A DNA stretch of 64,000 nt from a virus. The stretch lies in the IMG/VR virus record IMGVR_UViG_3300044691_000229, positions 1 to 64,000 of that record; one strand, given 5' to 3'. Positions 55,321 to 63,682 of the stretch are shown here, in pieces. Position numbers and translations under genes: made by a program. The notes under the pieces were generated by a model. The model saw nothing but the letters and a program-made list of their open reading frames with translations. It was not told the DNA's origin and did no database searches. Each line of letters opens with the position of its first letter. Position 1 is the stretch's first letter.

Positions 55321-57355
55321 GGTGAGCTTTCCAAAGCAGTTGAGCAACATCTTCTTGCGATACCGTCGCGATCCACGCTTCAGCATCGCGCACGCCGAAC
55401 GAGAGTATCAAGTCGTTCATATTCGGGTGCTGCGCGAGACCTGCACAGAACTCGATCTGACGATCTAGGAATACGAACGGCATGCTTAGACGCCTGAATG
55501 TCCCATCGTGATCGAAGTAGGCGAAGCGGTGCCAGTAGGTGCGCTTGCCGTCTGGGCCAGTGAGCGCCTCATGCACAACGGCAAGCCGGCCGCCACGGAA
55601 CACGATAAGCTGCGACCCTCCGCTGATGTTGTCAGTGTATATCCCGTTCTGGTAGATCGTGGCACCAGATGGTGACGCATCAGCATGGACAATTTCGTTA
55701 AGGCGATAGACGAAGTCCTGGACGCCATCGCGAGGGAGCGGCATCCAGTTTTTCTCGTGCTTGTCTTCGCCTGACATGATCTGCCATGCGGCAACGCGCC
55801 ATTCTGTAGGACCATCAGCCCGGAGATTATCGCGCCACATTTCGAGCCTGCCCCTGGCCTGCTGGCAGGTGCCATTTGGGCTGCACTCGCGAACGCAGGC
55901 GCTGAACCAAAGTTCGCCACGTGAGCGACGTGAGCGACGTGAGCGATAGAGCCTGATATCTTCGAGGCCGGTCACTTGTGGGAAGGCCGCGGGCGGCCGA
56001 TCCCAGATAATCTCCGCGACATCCTTCACATCGAGCTTGGTGTCTAGCCTGGCGAGGAAATTGCGCGTGTCGATCGGAGCGTCGTTGCACTCCAGAGGGC
56101 CAATCATATAGCGGCCATGCTCGTCGATCTTGTAGTTCACGCAGCGGATGTTGCACGTGATCTTGCCGTTACACTCTTCGACCGATGGGTTCATCGCGGT
56201 GTAGCCAGACGGCGGAGTGAACTGTAGTTGCTTGGGGTTGAACGAGGGGCAGTGCTCTTTCAGTGGCTTCGTGAAGTGGTAGAGGCTGTTGCGCGCGCTC
56301 CAGCGGAAGGCTTCCGGGCACGTTTTATCGAGCGCGAGATCATCCGTAACCTCAAACGCGCGGCCACGCTCTTTCTCGTCGTAGTATCCAGCGATCGAAT
56401 ACTCATAACGAAGACCGTGGCTGTAGACAAAGTCATTAACAAAAAGAAGGTCATCTGGTCGCTTTAGGTTGGTGCCGGCTTTCGCAAACAGCAGGGCAGG
56501 GTGGTTGTGTCCCTTCTCGCGATATTGTTTCGCAAGATCATACAGCGGCTCGGCCCGGGATGGGCGAAAGCGGTAGGCGTCCAACATCCCAAGTACGAAG
56601 CCGGCTTCATCCAGGGTGTCTTTCAAGCAAGTGGCGAGGTTCATCATCGCGCTGTGGGTTTCTTCTTCCCAGCCGCCTAACGCGATCCTCTTCCGGTACG
56701 CTTCGATTGCCAAGTCGTAACGGCCCCAATCACGGTACGTGTTGCCCAGATAATATAGATAACGACCATTGTTTGGGTCTTCCTTCAGGGCATCTTCCAG
56801 GAGTTTTGCGTCGCGCGGATATTTGTCGGCGCGGTTCGAGCCGTCGGCGTGATCGATGAAGCTGGCGCCGGTGATCATCCCAGCAGCGGGCACATCGAGA
56901 TATTCATGCGTCACACCGACGTATGGCGATGTCGGCCATGAGAGATTGACGATGCGGCGGTTCGCATATGACACCGCGCCAGCTTTCTGCATCATGTCGT
57001 AGGACAGTGCGTTTGCATCTAGGAGCATCAGCGCGTGCGGGTTATCTACCACAAGCTCCATGTCGGCATCGACAAGCAGCGCGAACTGGCACCAGCGATC
57101 GCCAGTATTGTAGTCGCGGGCGACTTCGAACGCCAGATTGCGGGCCTGTGAGAAATTCTCGAACGGCCCCTCGGCGATCACATACGGCACGCTATGGTCT
57201 TCGCACACTCGCTGGATGATTTCTTTGGTGTCATCAGTCGATCCAGTGTCGAGGATCGCGACGGCTTTGACGGAAGGGAGGACGGAAGAGAGGCAGCGCT
57301 CGATGCGATCTGCCTCGTTCTTCACGATCATGTTTAGGCACAGCGAGGGCTTCAT
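55307..57355 (-). CDS. GT2 glycosyltransferase with TPR and beta-propeller-like C-terminal domain, 682 aa
   Basis: ATG 57355 after AGGAAAG. Residues 1-150: family 2 glycosyltransferase with MIVKNEADRIERCL, ILDTGSTDDTKE (Asp36-Asp42) and LLVDADME (D96-x-D98). Residues about 190-240 are TPR-like (GRYLYYLGNTYRDWGRYDLAIEAYRKRI), as in SunS/GtfC-type protein glycosyltransferases. Residues about 340-680 look beta-propeller-like (GLEDIRLYRS, LWFSACVRECSPNGTC, IYQNGIYTDNISGGSQLIVFRGG), similar to glycoside-processing five-bladed propellers. A nine-base tandem repeat encodes RSRRSRRSR at 55919-55947. It sits directly behind the collagen-like genes, the likely acceptors. Confidence 0.85.
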   Translation of the reverse strand: MKPSLCLNMIVKNEADRIERCLSSVLPSVKAVAILDTGSTDDTKEIIQRVCEDHSVPYVIAEGPFENFSQARNLAFEVARDYNTGDRWCQFALLVDADMELVVDNPHALMLLDANALSYDMMQKAGAVSYANRRIVNLSWPTSPYVGVTHEYLDVPAAGMITGASFIDHADGSNRADKYPRDAKLLEDALKEDPNNGRYLYYLGNTYRDWGRYDLAIEAYRKRIALGGWEEETHSAMMNLATCLKDTLDEAGFVLGMLDAYRFRPSRAEPLYDLAKQYREKGHNHPALLFAKAGTNLKRPDDLLFVNDFVYSHGLRYEYSIAGYYDEKERGRAFEVTDDLALDKTCPEAFRWSARNSLYHFTKPLKEHCPSFNPKQLQFTPPSGYTAMNPSVEECNGKITCNIRCVNYKIDEHGRYMIGPLECNDAPIDTRNFLARLDTKLDVKDVAEIIWDRPPAAFPQVTGLEDIRLYRSRRSRRSRGELWFSACVRECSPNGTCQQARGRLEMWRDNLRADGPTEWRVAAWQIMSGEDKHEKNWMPLPRDGVQDFVYRLNEIVHADASPSGATIYQNGIYTDNISGGSQLIVFRGGRLAVVHEALTGPDGKRTYWHRFAYFDHDGTFRRLSMPFVFLDRQIEFCAGLAQHPNMNDLILSFGVRDAEAWIATVSQEDVAQLLWKAHHVEG
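55919..55947. repeat. Short tandem repeat in the glycosyltransferase gene
   Basis: Three copies of a nine-base unit, ACGTGAGCG, encoding RSRRSRRSR on the minus strand. Such a unit can change number in steps of three codons and alter protein function. Confidence 0.8.
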
Positions 57356-57387
57356 TTGCTTTCCTGAGTTGGGTTCAGGCGTTGCAA

Positions 57388-57402
57388 TTACCGTGGCGGT
57401 AA
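57388..57402. repeat. Dispersed palindrome, site 19 (reverse orientation)
   Basis: TTACCGTGGCGGTAA in the 71-base gap between a collagen-like gene and the GT2 gene, ending 33 bases before ATG 57355 on the minus strand. A protein bound here could control the glycan cassette. Confidence 0.9.
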
Positions 57403-57426
57403 CAACCAGAGCAAAACACTTTTACG

Positions 57427-58134
57427 TCAGCGGTTGATATTGGACCCGCCGGTCGAGATGTCGAAGAACGCGCCGGTCGATCCGATGAACGTGCCGGTCT
57501 GGCTCGTTCCGGTCAAGCCAGTGACACCTACGTAGTTAAATCCGGTCATGCCGACTGGACCAGTTCCGCCATTGACGTTCCAGATCGCGCCGGCGATACC
57601 AGGATCGAAGTTGGGCGGTATCCACACCGTCGTGGTGTTGAGCGGGCCCTTCAGACCTTGCATGTCGGCAGCTTTGCCAGTGACACCAGCAGGGCCAGTT
57701 GCACCGGTAGCCGAAGCCGCACCTGTGTTGCCCGCGGGGCCCGTTGAAGCTCCCTGCGGACCGGTATTGCCCGTCGGGCCAGTTGCGTTGCCGTTCTGAG
57801 TAGCCGAGGCCAGCGGTCCCAGAGGACCGAATGGTCCCTGGTACCCTTGGTTGCCAGTGAGACCTGTCGGACCAGTACCGAGACCGCCCGAGATATGCGG
57901 GCCAGTCGGGCTCGATCCCGTGGGACCCGTCGGTCCAGTGAACGCCGCGGCGCCCCCGCCGGTCGGGCCTTTGCCGCCAGTATTACCCAGCGGCCCAGGG
58001 ATGTTCTTGGTGTTGATGAGATCGACAACCTGCTTCAATATCGAAGGGATGCGATTGTCGTCATAGGTATCCTTCGCGACCGCGGGCGGATCGGGGACGA
58101 CTGGAACACCGAATACTTTGTTACCGATGGCCAT
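57427..58134 (-). CDS. Collagen-like virion protein, 235 aa
   Basis: N-terminus with a helical trimerisation segment ([17 protein letters not shown]), residues 45-150 Gly-X-Y collagen-like ([30 protein letters not shown]), then a globular tail with [20 protein letters not shown]. The N-terminal LKQVVD-[VL]-IN and the C-terminal IPPxxDPxxAGxxW motifs are shared with the gene at 58147, so the two are paralogs. Predicted trimeric fiber or appendage. GPT triplets dominate. Confidence 0.8.
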   Translation of the reverse strand: MAIGNKVFGVPVVPDPPAVAKDTYDDNRIPSILKQVVDLINTKNIPGPLGNTGGKGPTGGGAAAFTGPTGPTGSSPTGPHISGGLGTGPTGLTGNQGYQGPFGPLGPLASATQNGNATGPTGNTGPQGASTGPAGNTGAASATGATGPAGVTGKAADMQGLKGPLNTTTVWIPPNFDPGIAGAIWNVNGGTGPVGMTGFNYVGVTGLTGTSQTGTFIGSTGAFFDISTGGSNINR

Positions 58135-58146
58135 CTGTGCCCCCTA

Positions 58147-58665
58147 TTAACCAGCGGACACGGTAAGCACACCGCTATTGACCCAGACCTGTCCCGCGAC
58201 GTGCGGATCAGAGGTTGGCGGGATGATCACGACGCCGACGATGCCGGACGGACCGGTCGGGCCTGTTGCCCCGGTGGCACCTACCGCCCCAGTCGGACCG
58301 GTCACGCCGGTGCCCGTCGGGCCGGTATTACCGGTCACACCGGGAGTGGCGCCAGTCGCGCCAAGAGGACCTGCTGGGCCAGTCTGGCCTTGACCAGTTG
58401 CGCCGGTCGCTCCGGTTACACCAGCGGCACCTTGCGAGCCCTGCGGACCCTGCGGGCCTGTAATACCAAAAATTGGACCGGTCGGGCCGGTATTACCAGA
58501 AGGACCAGCAGGGCCGGTCGCGCCAGTGGATGAACCTGTCGGACCAGCCGGGCCAGTCACACCCGTCGGGCCGCCTACAGAGCCGTTATTGATGACGTCG
58601 ACAACCTGCTTTAGCACGTTGCCCAACATATTGCGGTCGTAATTGCGGCTCGAAAGAATGCTCAT
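58147..58665 (-). CDS. Collagen-like virion protein, 172 aa, paralog of 57427
   Basis: [20 protein letters not shown] then [21 protein letters not shown], a collagen-like run of about 115 residues rich in GPTG/GATG triplets, and an [26 protein letters not shown] cap. The cap matches a short C-terminal motif of phage fiber-like proteins. Probably the second of two related trimeric appendages. Directly upstream lies the LamG/nucleoside-hydrolase fiber gene. Confidence 0.8.
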   Translation of the reverse strand: MSILSSRNYDRNMLGNVLKQVVDVINNGSVGGPTGVTGPAGPTGSSTGATGPAGPSGNTGPTGPIFGITGPQGPQGSQGAAGVTGATGATGQGQTGPAGPLGATGATPGVTGNTGPTGTGVTGPTGAVGATGATGPTGPSGIVGVVIIPPTSDPHVAGQVWVNSGVLTVSAG

Positions 58666-58755
58666 CGCGGTCCCCTGTCAGGTGTCCCTGGCCTCGGCGA
58701 AATGCCGAACATATTTCACGGGTAGGGGAGAACCCTTACCAATTACTTTACGTCC

Positions 58756-60744
58756 TCAAAAAGGTCCCGGAAGTGCCGCATACATTGAGTTGAACAGGGC
58801 GGCGAAGGTCGCGTCCGTCGCGCTCTTTTTCAGGTATGAGATATTGCCCGGCGTGCCGGGAACGTAGGTATTCAAGCCGGTGCTTGAATTGACCGTCATC
58901 GCGCTCTTCAGGCCGGCCAATTGCAGACCAGAAGACGGCCCGCGCGCCGCATAAAGTACACCGAGTTGACCCCAGCATGGACGCGGCGATGTGCCGCCGT
59001 TCGTAACCCAATCGTGGAAAGCCTGTTGCACGGGATTAGTGGCAGACGCCGTCGTGCTCGCGGGTGCTGCGGTGATAGTGGTCCCCAACTCGTCACCACA
59101 TATGATGACTTGCGTCGGCCAGTTTGCGATAACGTCGGCGCTGTTCGCAGCCGGGCCGTTCGCAAAATTAAAATCTGCCGATCCAGCGTTCGGCATGAAC
59201 CCGGCAACCCAAACAAGCAGCGCATTTTTTGCGATAATAAGCGCGGCCCCGCTGGGAAGACCATCGCCACCCGCGTTTGCCGCCGATGTCAATAGCCCGT
59301 CGAACGTCGTGGCAAAGCCTGTGCCGACCAAGATTGGGATGCTTCCATCCGGTACAGAAGCAAGGAGCGCCCTTAGTTTTTGCACGCCGTCCGTGAAGCT
59401 GGCGCGTCCGAGATTGGCACCGAACGTAGCCGAAATGTCGGCTGTATAGAAACTGTTAGATGGACCGCCTGCAGGGACGGCACCCTGCCATGCTCCAACA
59501 AACGCCGTGGTTTTCGTCGGCTGCATATACCGGGTGATCGCGTAGCAGGTATCGGCGCCCCGGTCGTTGATCGAGTCGGAGACGATGCCGAGCAGGTTAA
59601 ATTCGCCGCGCAGGTCCAGGGCGTTTGCGAGGGCCACGTCCCCGGCATCGTCGATATCGCTTGCGATGTCGGTCGAAAGAATGACGTTTCGAACACCACT
59701 CGGAAGCGACGGCTTCGTGCGGCCCAGCGAGAGACTGGCATGTAGACCCGGACGTTCGGCGCTGAATATAGTTGCAGGTAGCAGCGACGCGACGGTCGCA
59801 ATCCCCGTATTGTAGATCGCCAGTTCCTCGATGTTGCCATTGAAGAAGTTTGAAACGCCGCCGATGCTCCCGATTTGCGGGACGATCGAGTTAATGATCG
59901 TGTTGGCGCCAAGCGTGTTCGTGGTGATCGTTACGGTCTCGGGGATGCCGTTGACCCACATCTGAACGCCGGCACCTACGCCACTGCCGTCGTAGGAGAT
60001 GACGACATGCCAGTTGCTACCATTTGTAAGGTCCGTGGAGCCGTGACAGTCGAGAAACTTAGCGCCACTTACACTGTTCATCAATGTGAAGCTTAGAAAC
60101 TCTTTGGCCCCACCAGCAGTGAGGCACTGCACGCCAATGCGGATACCTGGAGTCGTGAAAACGTTGTTGAACTTGGAGAAGATCGTATCGACGTTGTTAT
60201 TTGTCGTGCGCGCGAAATTTGGCCGAATGATTGCCTCAACGGTGAACGGCTGTGTGCGATCATAGTTGTGAAAGAACGTTTCGCCCGCTGCACCCAGCGA
60301 TGCCGTGCCCGAGGTTCCGTTGAATAGCGCCGAAGATTGTCCTGCGAGCAGAGCAGTCGAACCCAGCGTGACGCCGGCCACGATCGTCGCTGGTACGCCA
60401 GACGGAGATGCATCGGCCAATGTCGGCGACGCAACCGCATCGGTGCCGCGCCAGTACCCAACCAGGGAGGTGATCGACAAAACGTCCGCCACATAGAGCG
60501 GGTTGCCACCTGCAAAGCCAGAAATAAACACATTCTTGTGGCCGCCGGTCAGGCCGGTCGGGCCAATGTTGTAGACCTTCTCCAGCACACCAGATGGACC
60601 GGTCGCACCTGTAGCCTGCAGCCACTGCGCAATATTTCCAGTCGGCCCAGTGTAGCCGCTCAAAATGTTCACACCCTTGATCGTTCCGGTCGGGCCGGTC
60701 GGACCCCCGAGCACAACAACTGTTTTGCGCGGATCAGCGGTCAT
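58756..60744 (-). CDS. Fiber/appendage protein with LamG and nucleoside-hydrolase-like domains, 662 aa
   Basis: Three parts. Residues 1-70 hold short GPTGPTG-type collagen-like triplets. Residues about 90-320 are a concanavalin/LamG-like domain (LVGYWRGTDA, SSALFNGTSGTASLG, PFTVEAIIRPNF, WHVVISYDGSGVGAGVQMWVNGI, NGNIEELAIYN). Residues about 352-600 resemble inosine-uridine nucleoside hydrolase / DUF1593: VILSTDIASDIDDAGDVALA (Asp359, Asp363, Asp365, Asp366), ILVGTG, and SADFNFANGPAANSADVI before PTQVIICGDE. Such a pairing on a virion suggests cleavage of a nucleoside or sugar linkage at the cell surface. Overlaps portal by four bases, so it is made with it. Confidence 0.8.
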   Translation of the reverse strand: MTADPRKTVVVLGGPTGPTGTIKGVNILSGYTGPTGNIAQWLQATGATGPSGVLEKVYNIGPTGLTGGHKNVFISGFAGGNPLYVADVLSITSLVGYWRGTDAVASPTLADASPSGVPATIVAGVTLGSTALLAGQSSALFNGTSGTASLGAAGETFFHNYDRTQPFTVEAIIRPNFARTTNNNVDTIFSKFNNVFTTPGIRIGVQCLTAGGAKEFLSFTLMNSVSGAKFLDCHGSTDLTNGSNWHVVISYDGSGVGAGVQMWVNGIPETVTITTNTLGANTIINSIVPQIGSIGGVSNFFNGNIEELAIYNTGIATVASLLPATIFSAERPGLHASLSLGRTKPSLPSGVRNVILSTDIASDIDDAGDVALANALDLRGEFNLLGIVSDSINDRGADTCYAITRYMQPTKTTAFVGAWQGAVPAGGPSNSFYTADISATFGANLGRASFTDGVQKLRALLASVPDGSIPILVGTGFATTFDGLLTSAANAGGDGLPSGAALIIAKNALLVWVAGFMPNAGSADFNFANGPAANSADVIANWPTQVIICGDELGTTITAAPASTTASATNPVQQAFHDWVTNGGTSPRPCWGQLGVLYAARGPSSGLQLAGLKSAMTVNSSTGLNTYVPGTPGNISYLKKSATDATFAALFNSMYAALPGPF

Positions 60745-63068
60745 CCGACGCCCCCGCTAACCGGCTTGGCGCCGGGCCCGGGCTGGTTGCCCATGAGATG
60801 TGTCTGTGGTCCCATGCTGTTCGAAAGCTGGCTGGGCTTCGCTCCCTGTGCCTGCGCGGCGCCGTGCGCCACCGATCCGGGAGCCTGCGGCGATGACTGC
60901 TGCTGTTCACCGCCAAGGTCCATCCCAGGATTGCTGGTGGTGCTCACCCCGCCTGGCGTGCCAATGTGGGCTGCAGGGCCCTCTGGCATCTGCTCCTGCA
61001 TGGCGAGCTTGCCCGCCGTCAATTCAGTGACGATACGCTTAACGCCAGCAGCCACGCCCATGTCGACCGCTTTGTTCACAGCGGCGTCGATAGCTCCCTG
61101 ACCGTTCTGCTGTTGCTTCTGCTCGGCTTGCGCCATCTTCTCGATCTGGTCTTCCGGCGGCACGATCTCCTCGCCAGGCATGCCGATCGTTGTCGACACA
61201 GAGCGCAGGACGACTGCCCGCCCCTTGATGCCCATGATCTTCATGTCGGTCGGGTTGTTCGTCGCCGTCAGGAACTCGATCTGGCGCTGGCGCAAGGTCT
61301 CGCGTTGAATCGCAACATTCACGCCCTGCACCGTCAGCCGTTCTTCGCCAGTCAAAAGTCCGCTCTTGTCCGTGAGCAACAGCAGGTCCTGGAGCTGCAT
61401 CATCGATCCCTCGATCACGTCCCGGTCGATATTCGCCGACACCGTCTGAAGGATTTTGCTGGCGTTGCCCATCAGCATCGCGAGACCCGACGCCGTCCGA
61501 CCAGCACCACCACCAGCCTGTCCACCAACATACTTCGGGATCGCCGAAACGTCGTCCGCAATGCTGACAAACTCCTGGAAGCAGCTGATCATTGTCTGCG
61601 CGTTCGACGCCGGCATGAAGAAGCTGATCGGCTGCTTCCCGCTCGACGTCATCGGATCGTTGCGCGTGTGCCATCGTTTCCATGGATACATGTCCTCGCC
61701 GTTCTCTTCTGGCGCCAGCATGTCGTCGTTGATGACAACTTGGGGACCAGACGAGATCGAGATGTTGTTGATCAGCGACCGCAAGGTCGCGTTCGCGGCT
61801 TCTTGTAGATCGGCCAGCAGATCAGTCAAGCCGTTCCCTACAGGAGTGCCGGGGACCTTCTCGAACGACGTGATGAAATAAGGATGGCGCTGCCGCGGGC
61901 TCGGTGATAGATGGCACTTGATGACATGTGATCCGATCACCCAAATTTGAACGTGGTAGTCGCGCAGCTCGTCCTGTACGGGCATCCCGTAATCCTGCAG
62001 GAGGCGCCCTTGAACGTTCCCGTTGAACTCCATCATCGATATCATACCCGACCGGTTCCAGGCTGGGTTCTCGCGCTGCTCCAGGACACTCCGTTCCGCG
62101 TCGGTGGTGTCCCAGTTGTCGTAGAGACCGCCACGGCCATACTCATCGAGAACCGCTCGTATCTCAGGTTGGTTATACCCGGGCAGATCGAGCAGGTCAT
62201 TGAGCTCGGCACGTGTGACACGCAGCTTTTCGATCACATTGGCATTCTCAATATCCGAGACGCCGGGAGTGAACCAGATATCGAACGGCGAGACCCGGTT
62301 CCATGTTAGCTTTGGGACTTGTTTGACTTGCGGTTGGCCGCCACCGGGGGGCCAAATCACAGTCGGGATCACCTTGACCACTGGTCCCTTGATGCAGGCG
62401 AACGGGAAGATCGGCAGGTCGACAAGGAACTCCGCGAGCGCGTGGTAGTAGCCGCCCTGTGTCAGCATATCCTGGATTTTGTCTTCGCTCACACGCGCCT
62501 GCTGCGCGGCCTTGCGCTTGGCGGCCTCTTCGGCCTGCTCGACCAGGTGGCGCTTGCGCTCGGCCAGATCACTCGGGTTCGGCGGCTGGCCCAGCTGCTG
62601 CGTGACCTGCTGCGCCTCCTGCTGGATCAGCTGGTCGATCTTCTGGAGGATGTCTGGCGGGATTTGCGGCTCTTTGGGGGGCTGCAAAGACCACGGGACA
62701 TCCTGGCCCAAATAAATGTCTCGAAGAAGCGATGAAGCAGCACGGCACTTCTGTGCAATAAGACGTGCGTAAACCGTAGACCCGCCCCATTTTGTGATCT
62801 CGATCAGTTTGGTGGGATCATATTGCCCGTTGAAGGAACGCAGCGCGGCGAGCATGCGATTGCTCCAGCCGGCGACGGTGTTGCGGTGGTTCCGGAATAT
62901 CTCGAACTGCCCTTTCACGTAGCCGGCGAGCTCCGGATACTGGGGTTGTGACGATTGCTGAGCCGCTTGCGCCGCCTGGGCTTTCTGTGCCGCGGCGGCA
63001 GAAAGCTGCTGTTCCAGCTGCTCGGGCGGAGTAAACTGGATCACGCCGTTCTGGCCAAGGTCCGACAT
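60741..63068 (-). CDS. Portal protein, 775 aa
   Basis: Podovirus-type portal. N-terminal Gln/Ala-rich helix (EQQLSAAAAQKAQAAQAAQQ), clip/stem region (FNGQYDPTKLIEITKWGGSTVYARLIAQKCRAASSLLRDIYLGQDVPW), a middle with GSHVIKCHLSPSPRQRHPYFITSFEKVPGTPVGNGLTDLLADLQEAANATLRSLINNISISSGPQVVINDDML, and wing/crown. The C-terminal 110 residues are Gln/Gly/Pro-rich and disordered. Forms the DNA-entry ring. Normal size for the P22-like/BPP-1-like group. TATA-like and hairpin sequences lie in the 130-base gap upstream. Confidence 0.88.
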   Translation of the reverse strand: MSDLGQNGVIQFTPPEQLEQQLSAAAAQKAQAAQAAQQSSQPQYPELAGYVKGQFEIFRNHRNTVAGWSNRMLAALRSFNGQYDPTKLIEITKWGGSTVYARLIAQKCRAASSLLRDIYLGQDVPWSLQPPKEPQIPPDILQKIDQLIQQEAQQVTQQLGQPPNPSDLAERKRHLVEQAEEAAKRKAAQQARVSEDKIQDMLTQGGYYHALAEFLVDLPIFPFACIKGPVVKVIPTVIWPPGGGQPQVKQVPKLTWNRVSPFDIWFTPGVSDIENANVIEKLRVTRAELNDLLDLPGYNQPEIRAVLDEYGRGGLYDNWDTTDAERSVLEQRENPAWNRSGMISMMEFNGNVQGRLLQDYGMPVQDELRDYHVQIWVIGSHVIKCHLSPSPRQRHPYFITSFEKVPGTPVGNGLTDLLADLQEAANATLRSLINNISISSGPQVVINDDMLAPEENGEDMYPWKRWHTRNDPMTSSGKQPISFFMPASNAQTMISCFQEFVSIADDVSAIPKYVGGQAGGGAGRTASGLAMLMGNASKILQTVSANIDRDVIEGSMMQLQDLLLLTDKSGLLTGEERLTVQGVNVAIQRETLRQRQIEFLTATNNPTDMKIMGIKGRAVVLRSVSTTIGMPGEEIVPPEDQIEKMAQAEQKQQQNGQGAIDAAVNKAVDMGVAAGVKRIVTELTAGKLAMQEQMPEGPAAHIGTPGGVSTTSNPGMDLGGEQQQSSPQAPGSVAHGAAQAQGAKPSQLSNSMGPQTHLMGNQPGPGAKPVSGGVG

Positions 63069-63192
63069 GGTTATACTGTTCTCGCGAGTTGAGTATAACG
63101 CCGTCGCATGGCGGGGGCTAAAAACTCCTTAATGGTTCTGAAGTGTTAACCGCGAGGTGCCACCAGTAGGGGTGCAGAGGAGCACTCCCTAC

Positions 63193-63456
63193 ATGGACCA
63201 GCATCAGTCTATCGCCTCATGGGTGAGCAATATCGTTACAGGCGGGGTTGTCACAGCAACCTTGTTCGGGCTGGCGCCGTCGTTCGCTGCCGTGATCGCC
63301 TTCATCTGGTACGGCATTCAGATTTACGAGAGCGCAACGGTACAACGTTGGCTGGCCACTCGTCGAACCCGGAAGCTCGCGCGCCTGAAGGCCCGGGTGA
63401 TAATGCTGGAGGCTCAGTCGAAGGCGTCGCTCCCTGGACCGGGGGGCGGTCTTTAG
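63193..63456 (+). CDS. Small two-helix membrane protein (holin-like), 87 aa
   Basis: ATG 63193 with AGGAG about ten bases ahead. Two hydrophobic segments (SWVSNIVTGGVVTATLFGLA and FAAVIAFIWYGIQIY) then a basic coiled tail (ESATVQRWLATRRTRKLARLKARVIMLEAQSK) that closely resembles small holin-type phage proteins. It is on the plus strand inside the minus-strand late cluster, between terminase and portal, and its 3' end overlaps the opposing gene 63302-63682. The domain pattern argues that it is real. Confidence 0.6.
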   Translation: MDQHQSIASWVSNIVTGGVVTATLFGLAPSFAAVIAFIWYGIQIYESATVQRWLATRRTRKLARLKARVIMLEAQSKASLPGPGGGL

Positions 63457-63682
63457 CTTTATCCAAGACACACTTGTTCCCCCAGCACTGTGTTTGATTG
63501 CACAAGCCGCTAGGCGAGTTTGCACACCCCCATGTGGTCCCTGATGCAGCCACGGACTTAAGTCCATCCCGCTGACGAGACTGCCACGCGCTTCTTAGTG
63601 CGCGGGCGTAGCCGGCGGCTAATTTCAGGGACAATGCCACCGTGCACGACAAGAGCAAGATATTGAAGATCGTCAGCCACAT
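63302..63682 (-). CDS. Small membrane-anchored protein between terminase and portal, 126 aa
   Basis: ATG 63682 has an excellent AAGGAGGG site eight bases ahead. Hydrophobic N-terminus (MWLTIFNILLLSCTVALSLKL) as anchor or signal, then Cys pairs (WGCANSPSGLCNQTQCWGNKC) and a Pro/Ser-rich tail. It overlaps the terminase end by 125 bases and the plus-strand membrane gene by 155 bases. The tail may be an artefact of those overlaps. Confidence 0.5.
   Translation of the reverse strand: MWLTIFNILLLSCTVALSLKLAAGYARALRSAWQSRQRDGLKSVAASGTTWGCANSPSGLCNQTQCWGNKCVLDKAKDRPPVQGATPSTEPPALSPGPSGARASGFDEWPANVVPLRSRKSECRTR

Noticed and set aside
40534-58180. CACGGTAA or ACGGTAAC half-sites at about 40534, 49331 and 58160
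   Set aside because: They lack the second arm, so they were not counted as copies of the palindrome.
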